From assembly GCA_007126995.1 (NCBI GenBank), contig SLAD01000088.1:1-9173 (forward strand): a stretch of 9,173 nucleotides of DNA. The letters are read 5' to 3'. The notes beneath the pieces are model-generated. The model was not told the origin of the DNA. It saw only the letters and a program-made list of their open reading frames with translations, and searched no databases. Source of the stretch: Kiritimatiellia bacterium (lineage in GTDB: Bacteria > Verrucomicrobiota > Kiritimatiellia > SLAD01). Positions 6,244-9,173 of this stretch are shown piece by piece. How positions within the stretch are numbered: position 1 is the stretch's first letter; each line of letters begins with the position of its first letter. Made by a program: the position numbers and the translations under genes.

Positions 6244-7821
6244 TCAGGGAATGCGCACCGGGCAGCGGCCGGTGGCTTCGCGCTCGCCCAGCCAGACTTT
6301 TACGGCGGCGCGCTGCGAAGCGGGCGAGGCGCCCCAAGCGGCAATCATGTTGGGCAGATGCGGTAACTCGTAAAACACATAGGGACTCCCAAAGGAGGTG
6401 AATACAACCTTGCCGGGCGCATCAACCCAGAACCCCCGCCAGAAGGCCATCACCATGTGGCCGATCAACCGCGGCGTGCCCATCAGGGAATGCATCTGGT
6501 GATGGATGTTGACGAAGATCTTGTCGTAATGTGTCGCGGCATCGATGAGTTGCGTGTGGCTGGGATTGTCGAGCTCGTCCACCTCGAAACCGCGCCGGCG
6601 CAGTTCGTCCGTGATGGTGCCGAGGAAGGAGCCGTCCTTTTGCGAGTCCTTCCAGAAGATGCGCACGGAAAGCACCTTCCCGCCGGGGCGGGGCGTAACG
6701 GGAATAACGTCGTCGTGGCGGAGCACGGTGATGGAACGGTCGGCGACGTCCTGAGCAAAAGTGGTCCATTCGGCGATTTCTCCTTCGTCCGGTTGCCGCC
6801 CGAACGCATCCTCGTGGACGCGTAGGCGCGCTTTGAGTGCGAGGACACGGCGCACAGAGGCGTCGAGGCGTTCCATTGAAAGCCGGCCACTGCGCACGGC
6901 CTCGAATATCGCCGGAGCGTCGTTTTCCGGTTCGGCGAAAAGGAACACATCGCCACCGGCCAGAATGTTGGCCAGCGCCTTTTCGCGGGAGGGCACGCGC
7001 GAGCTGATGCCGATCATGGGCGAGGCGTCCGAAACGATCACGCCCTCAAAGCCGAGACGCTCGCGCAGCAGTTCGTGCTGGAGCTTGAGCGAGAGTGTGG
7101 CGGGCAACGCCTCCAGCGGCTGGTCCGCAAGGCCCTCATAGGCGGGAAAAGCGATGTGGCCGCTCATCACGCTCATGACGCCGCTGGCCAGTGCCGCCTT
7201 CCAGACCCGCCCATAGCTTCGCTCCCATTCGGCAAGATCCAGCGGCATCAGGGCGGTGCAAAGATGTTGGTCGCGGTCATCGAGGCCCGCTCCGGGGAAG
7301 TGCTTGGCGGTGGCGACCATGAAGCCCTCGGACTGCACCCCCTCGATATACGCGGTCGCCATGTGCGCAACGAGATCGGGATCGTCACCGTAGGCGCGGG
7401 TCTGCGTCTCCGGGTTGTTGTGATTCAGCGCCAGGTCAATCACCGGCGAGAAGGTCCAGTGCACCCCGACGGCGCGGGCGGTGCGGGCGAGGATCGTCCC
7501 GCGCCGACGCATGTCCTCTGGTCCCGATCCAGCGGCGCATCCCATCTGCGGAGGGAAGGCGATGCGGTAGCCGCTCTCGATGTCCGCTGCGATCAGCAGT
7601 GGAACAGAAGCCTTCGACTGCATCGCCTTGATGAACGTGCGCGTTTCTTGCGGATCGCCGGGATGGATGAAGAGCGAACCGAGTTGGTGACGCTCAACCT
7701 GTTCGGCCCATTGGTCGGCGTCCATCGTGCGCACCCAGGGCATCAGCAGATGCCCGACCTTTTGTGCGACGGTCATGCGTTGCAGGGTGGTTTCGATCCA
7801 ATCGTTGATTGAGGTGTTCAT
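6244..7821 (-). CDS. GH3 glycoside hydrolase, NagZ-like (beta-N-acetylhexosaminidase or beta-glycosidase)
   Basis: This is a retaining exo-glycosidase of family GH3 with 525 residues and no signal peptide, so probably cytoplasmic. The TIM barrel covers about residues 5-340. Motifs are LLIAADIESGYRI (75-87), TFSPVIDLALN (123-133), the loop KHFPGAGLDDRDQH (173-186) and GVIVSDASPMIG (260-271) with the nucleophile Asp265. The loop matches the NagZ signature KH[FI]PG[HL]GxxxxD[ST]H, whose Asp-His pair (here Asp184-His186) is the general acid/base. The residue between them is Gln instead of Ser/Thr, and Ala replaces His/Leu in PG[HL]G. A C-terminal alpha/beta domain (about 380-512) ends in SPASQRAAVKVWLGE. 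The start is ATG 7821, in an ATGA overlap with the stop of the beta-helix gene and with GGA 6 nt upstream; a longer start at 7899 would lie inside that gene. Substrate could be an N-acetylhexosaminide, glucoside or xyloside. Confidence 0.9.
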   Translation of the reverse strand: MNTSINDWIETTLQRMTVAQKVGHLLMPWVRTMDADQWAEQVERHQLGSLFIHPGDPQETRTFIKAMQSKASVPLLIAADIESGYRIAFPPQMGCAAGSGPEDMRRRGTILARTARAVGVHWTFSPVIDLALNHNNPETQTRAYGDDPDLVAHMATAYIEGVQSEGFMVATAKHFPGAGLDDRDQHLCTALMPLDLAEWERSYGRVWKAALASGVMSVMSGHIAFPAYEGLADQPLEALPATLSLKLQHELLRERLGFEGVIVSDASPMIGISSRVPSREKALANILAGGDVFLFAEPENDAPAIFEAVRSGRLSMERLDASVRRVLALKARLRVHEDAFGRQPDEGEIAEWTTFAQDVADRSITVLRHDDVIPVTPRPGGKVLSVRIFWKDSQKDGSFLGTITDELRRRGFEVDELDNPSHTQLIDAATHYDKIFVNIHHQMHSLMGTPRLIGHMVMAFWRGFWVDAPGKVVFTSFGSPYVFYELPHLPNMIAAWGASPASQRAAVKVWLGEREATGRCPVRIP

Positions 7822-9173
7822 CTGAGTCCAAAGTTCTCGATCGCAAAGTGTCCCTGATCGCGTAGTTGATGCCAGGCGTTGATTTGTTCGGGATCCCAAG
7901 GCGTTCCCAATTTATCCGCCCAAGTCGCCAGATCAGGCGGAGCAGCGCTTTCCCGAATGGAACCGGATTCGTGTTCCGTATCGGGGCGACGAGCGGACAG
8001 CATGTCCAGCCAGTGCGCGAAATCGCCGTACCCGCCCTCCACACGGCTGAAGCCCGCATCGAGTGTCCGCGAAAGATAGTGATTATCGCCCGAGTCCAGC
8101 ACGTCGAGCACATACGGAATCTGTTCGGCGGGATCAATGTTCCGGCGTAGAAAAGTGATGAAGTGTTGTCCCTCATCCGCGAAGAAAAGATTGTCGCGCA
8201 CGGTAACCGATTCCCATTCATCGGCGGATTGGGGTCCCTTCAGCGGGTGGCGACGCACCTTGAATACGATTTGGCCGCGCGATATTTCGGCTTCCAGTTC
8301 CCCCCCGCCATTCTGCGCCAGCACATTGTTGAGTAGGCGGGTGTTGGCAGCCATGGGAACAAAGGCCCCGGCACCCGTATTCCATGCGGCGATCGAATTG
8401 CGCATTTCCCAATTGCCACCGTTGGGGGCAGCCAGCTCCATTTCAACGCCCAGACGACCATTGCCATACATCAGCGAGCGGTCCACCAAAATGTCGGTGC
8501 AGTAAACGTCCCACCAGATGCCGCCCCCGTAGTTGCCAATGGCGGTGTGGCGTAGAAAATGAACTTGGTGCACGTCACCGAGTTTGATGCCCGCTGGATC
8601 CCAACGCCGGAAATTAGTCCAGTGTCCCCGAATATTGTTGTAGTTGGTGGTGCAGTCCTCGAGCAATAAATTGCGTATGCTGCCGCCGCCGATCCCTTTC
8701 TGGCCGTTGTGGGAGGCGTATACCCGCCGAAGCGTGACGCGCTCGGATCGCTGAACGAGTAGTCCGCCGTTGACGTTGTCGATGAAGCGGCAGTCCTCTA
8801 CAAGCACATTGTTTGCGTTTGCGACAATGAGTGCGCTACTAAGATATCCGCTGTTTGCATGGGTGAAAGTGAGATTGCGCAAGACCAAGTTGTTCTTATA
8901 GGCGATGCGCATCAGCGGCCAGTTGGTGTGACGAACCAACGGTATTTCCACCCGTTCCGGCGGACCTTCCCCCGGAGCGCGGCGCAGAAAAATTCGGCCA
9001 CGCAGGGCTTCCGGTGCGTCGGGATGAGTGACCACGGTAAAATCACCCGGATCGCGCAAGAAGTCGGAAACCGACTCGGTGACCAGTCCGCCGTGCTGCA
9101 TATGGCCGGGGGGGACTTCGCCCAATGGCCTTCCGCCGGCTTCCGCGCCCGGCGCACCACCGGGCTGATGCCA
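7818..9173 (-). CDS. right-handed parallel beta-helix repeat protein (5' end cut by window edge)
   Basis: This protein has the pectate-lyase-type fold used by polysaccharide lyases, some glycosidases and carbohydrate-binding proteins. The frame is open to the right edge, so the true start and any signal peptide are off-window; the in-frame TTG at 9125 is internal. Of the 451 visible residues, about 95-305 form the helix. Its coils recur as NLVLRNLTFTHAN, NVLVEDCRFIDN, RVTLRRVYASHN, NLLLEDCTTNYN, DILVDRSLMYGN and NWEMRNSIAAWN, each with hydrophobic strands and an Asn-containing turn. The visible start (GEVPPGHMQHGGL, then DPGDFTVV) is a lead-in strand region. The section near PAGIKLG and GGGIWWDVYC (about 193-225 visible) is rich in aromatic and acidic residues and could line an active groove. 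The C-terminal 60 residues look helical and charged. The GH3 gene starts in the ATGA at its stop, so the two are translated as a unit. Catalytic activity is not established from sequence. Confidence 0.85.
   Translation of the reverse strand, partial: WHQPGGAPGAEAGGRPLGEVPPGHMQHGGLVTESVSDFLRDPGDFTVVTHPDAPEALRGRIFLRRAPGEGPPERVEIPLVRHTNWPLMRIAYKNNLVLRNLTFTHANSGYLSSALIVANANNVLVEDCRFIDNVNGGLLVQRSERVTLRRVYASHNGQKGIGGGSIRNLLLEDCTTNYNNIRGHWTNFRRWDPAGIKLGDVHQVHFLRHTAIGNYGGGIWWDVYCTDILVDRSLMYGNGRLGVEMELAAPNGGNWEMRNSIAAWNTGAGAFVPMAANTRLLNNVLAQNGGGELEAEISRGQIVFKVRRHPLKGPQSADEWESVTVRDNLFFADEGQHFITFLRRNIDPAEQIPYVLDVLDSGDNHYLSRTLDAGFSRVEGGYGDFAHWLDMLSARRPDTEHESGSIRESAAPPDLATWADKLGTPWDPEQINAWHQLRDQGHFAIENFGLR

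Noticed and set aside
7075..7812. Long plus-strand open frame (245 codons) opposite the GH3 gene
   Set aside because: It is antisense to a well-supported GH3 gene with visible catalytic motifs. The translation is rich in Arg, Gly and His with no recognisable domain, as expected from a GC-rich gene read in reverse.

Overview
The window reads as a piece of a chromosome from a moderately GC-rich, Gram-negative-type bacterium, most likely of the Planctomycetes–Verrucomicrobia–Lentisphaerae/Kiritimatiellae group, with Verrucomicrobia (Opitutae-like) as my best guess. The reasons are a prepilin-type protein with the H-x-GG...NVLFLDGHVE tail that is greatly expanded in that group, a carbohydrate-catabolism gene set (GH10, GH3, right-handed beta-helix), and a LacI-family regulator of the type often found beside such genes. 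This is inference from protein style; there is no rRNA or other phylogenetic marker in the window.

Layout. Positions 3-962 (+): a LacI-family regulator cut by the left edge, so its DNA-binding domain is missing. 1047-2036 (+): an NAD(P)-dependent oxidoreductase of the DapB-N / 2,4-diaminopentanoate-dehydrogenase-like family. It faces, across 27 bp, a long run of minus-strand genes that fills the rest of the window. In order of transcription (right to left) these are: a right-handed beta-helix protein cut by the right edge (7818-9173); a NagZ-type GH3 glycosidase that starts in an ATGA overlap with it (6244-7821); a VapB/AbrB-type antitoxin and VapC/PIN toxin pair (5934-6182 and 5546-5950); a GH10 xylanase with extra beta domains (3580-5430); a two-membrane-segment protein of unknown function (2803-3462); and, 4 bp after it, a pseudopilin-like protein (2064-2798).

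How they may work together. The beta-helix protein, GH3 and GH10 look like parts of a polysaccharide-degrading cluster: a secreted endo-xylanase, a possible pectate-lyase-fold enzyme, and a glycosidase without a signal peptide that would finish off imported oligosaccharides. A perfect 12-bp palindrome with a central CG (5503-5514), about 70 bp upstream of the GH10 start, looks like a LacI-family operator. It offers a testable link to the regulator at the left end. The vapBC-like pair sits between GH3 and GH10 and carries its own promoter-like sequence, so it may be an insertion into the catabolic cluster.

No RNA genes, CRISPR arrays, insertion sequences or long repeats were seen. All gene-free gaps are short (longest 117 bp). 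I found no clearly new biological system. The least explained items are the two-gene pseudopilin/membrane-protein operon, the overlapping inverted repeats in front of it, and the GH3 with an altered NagZ catalytic loop.
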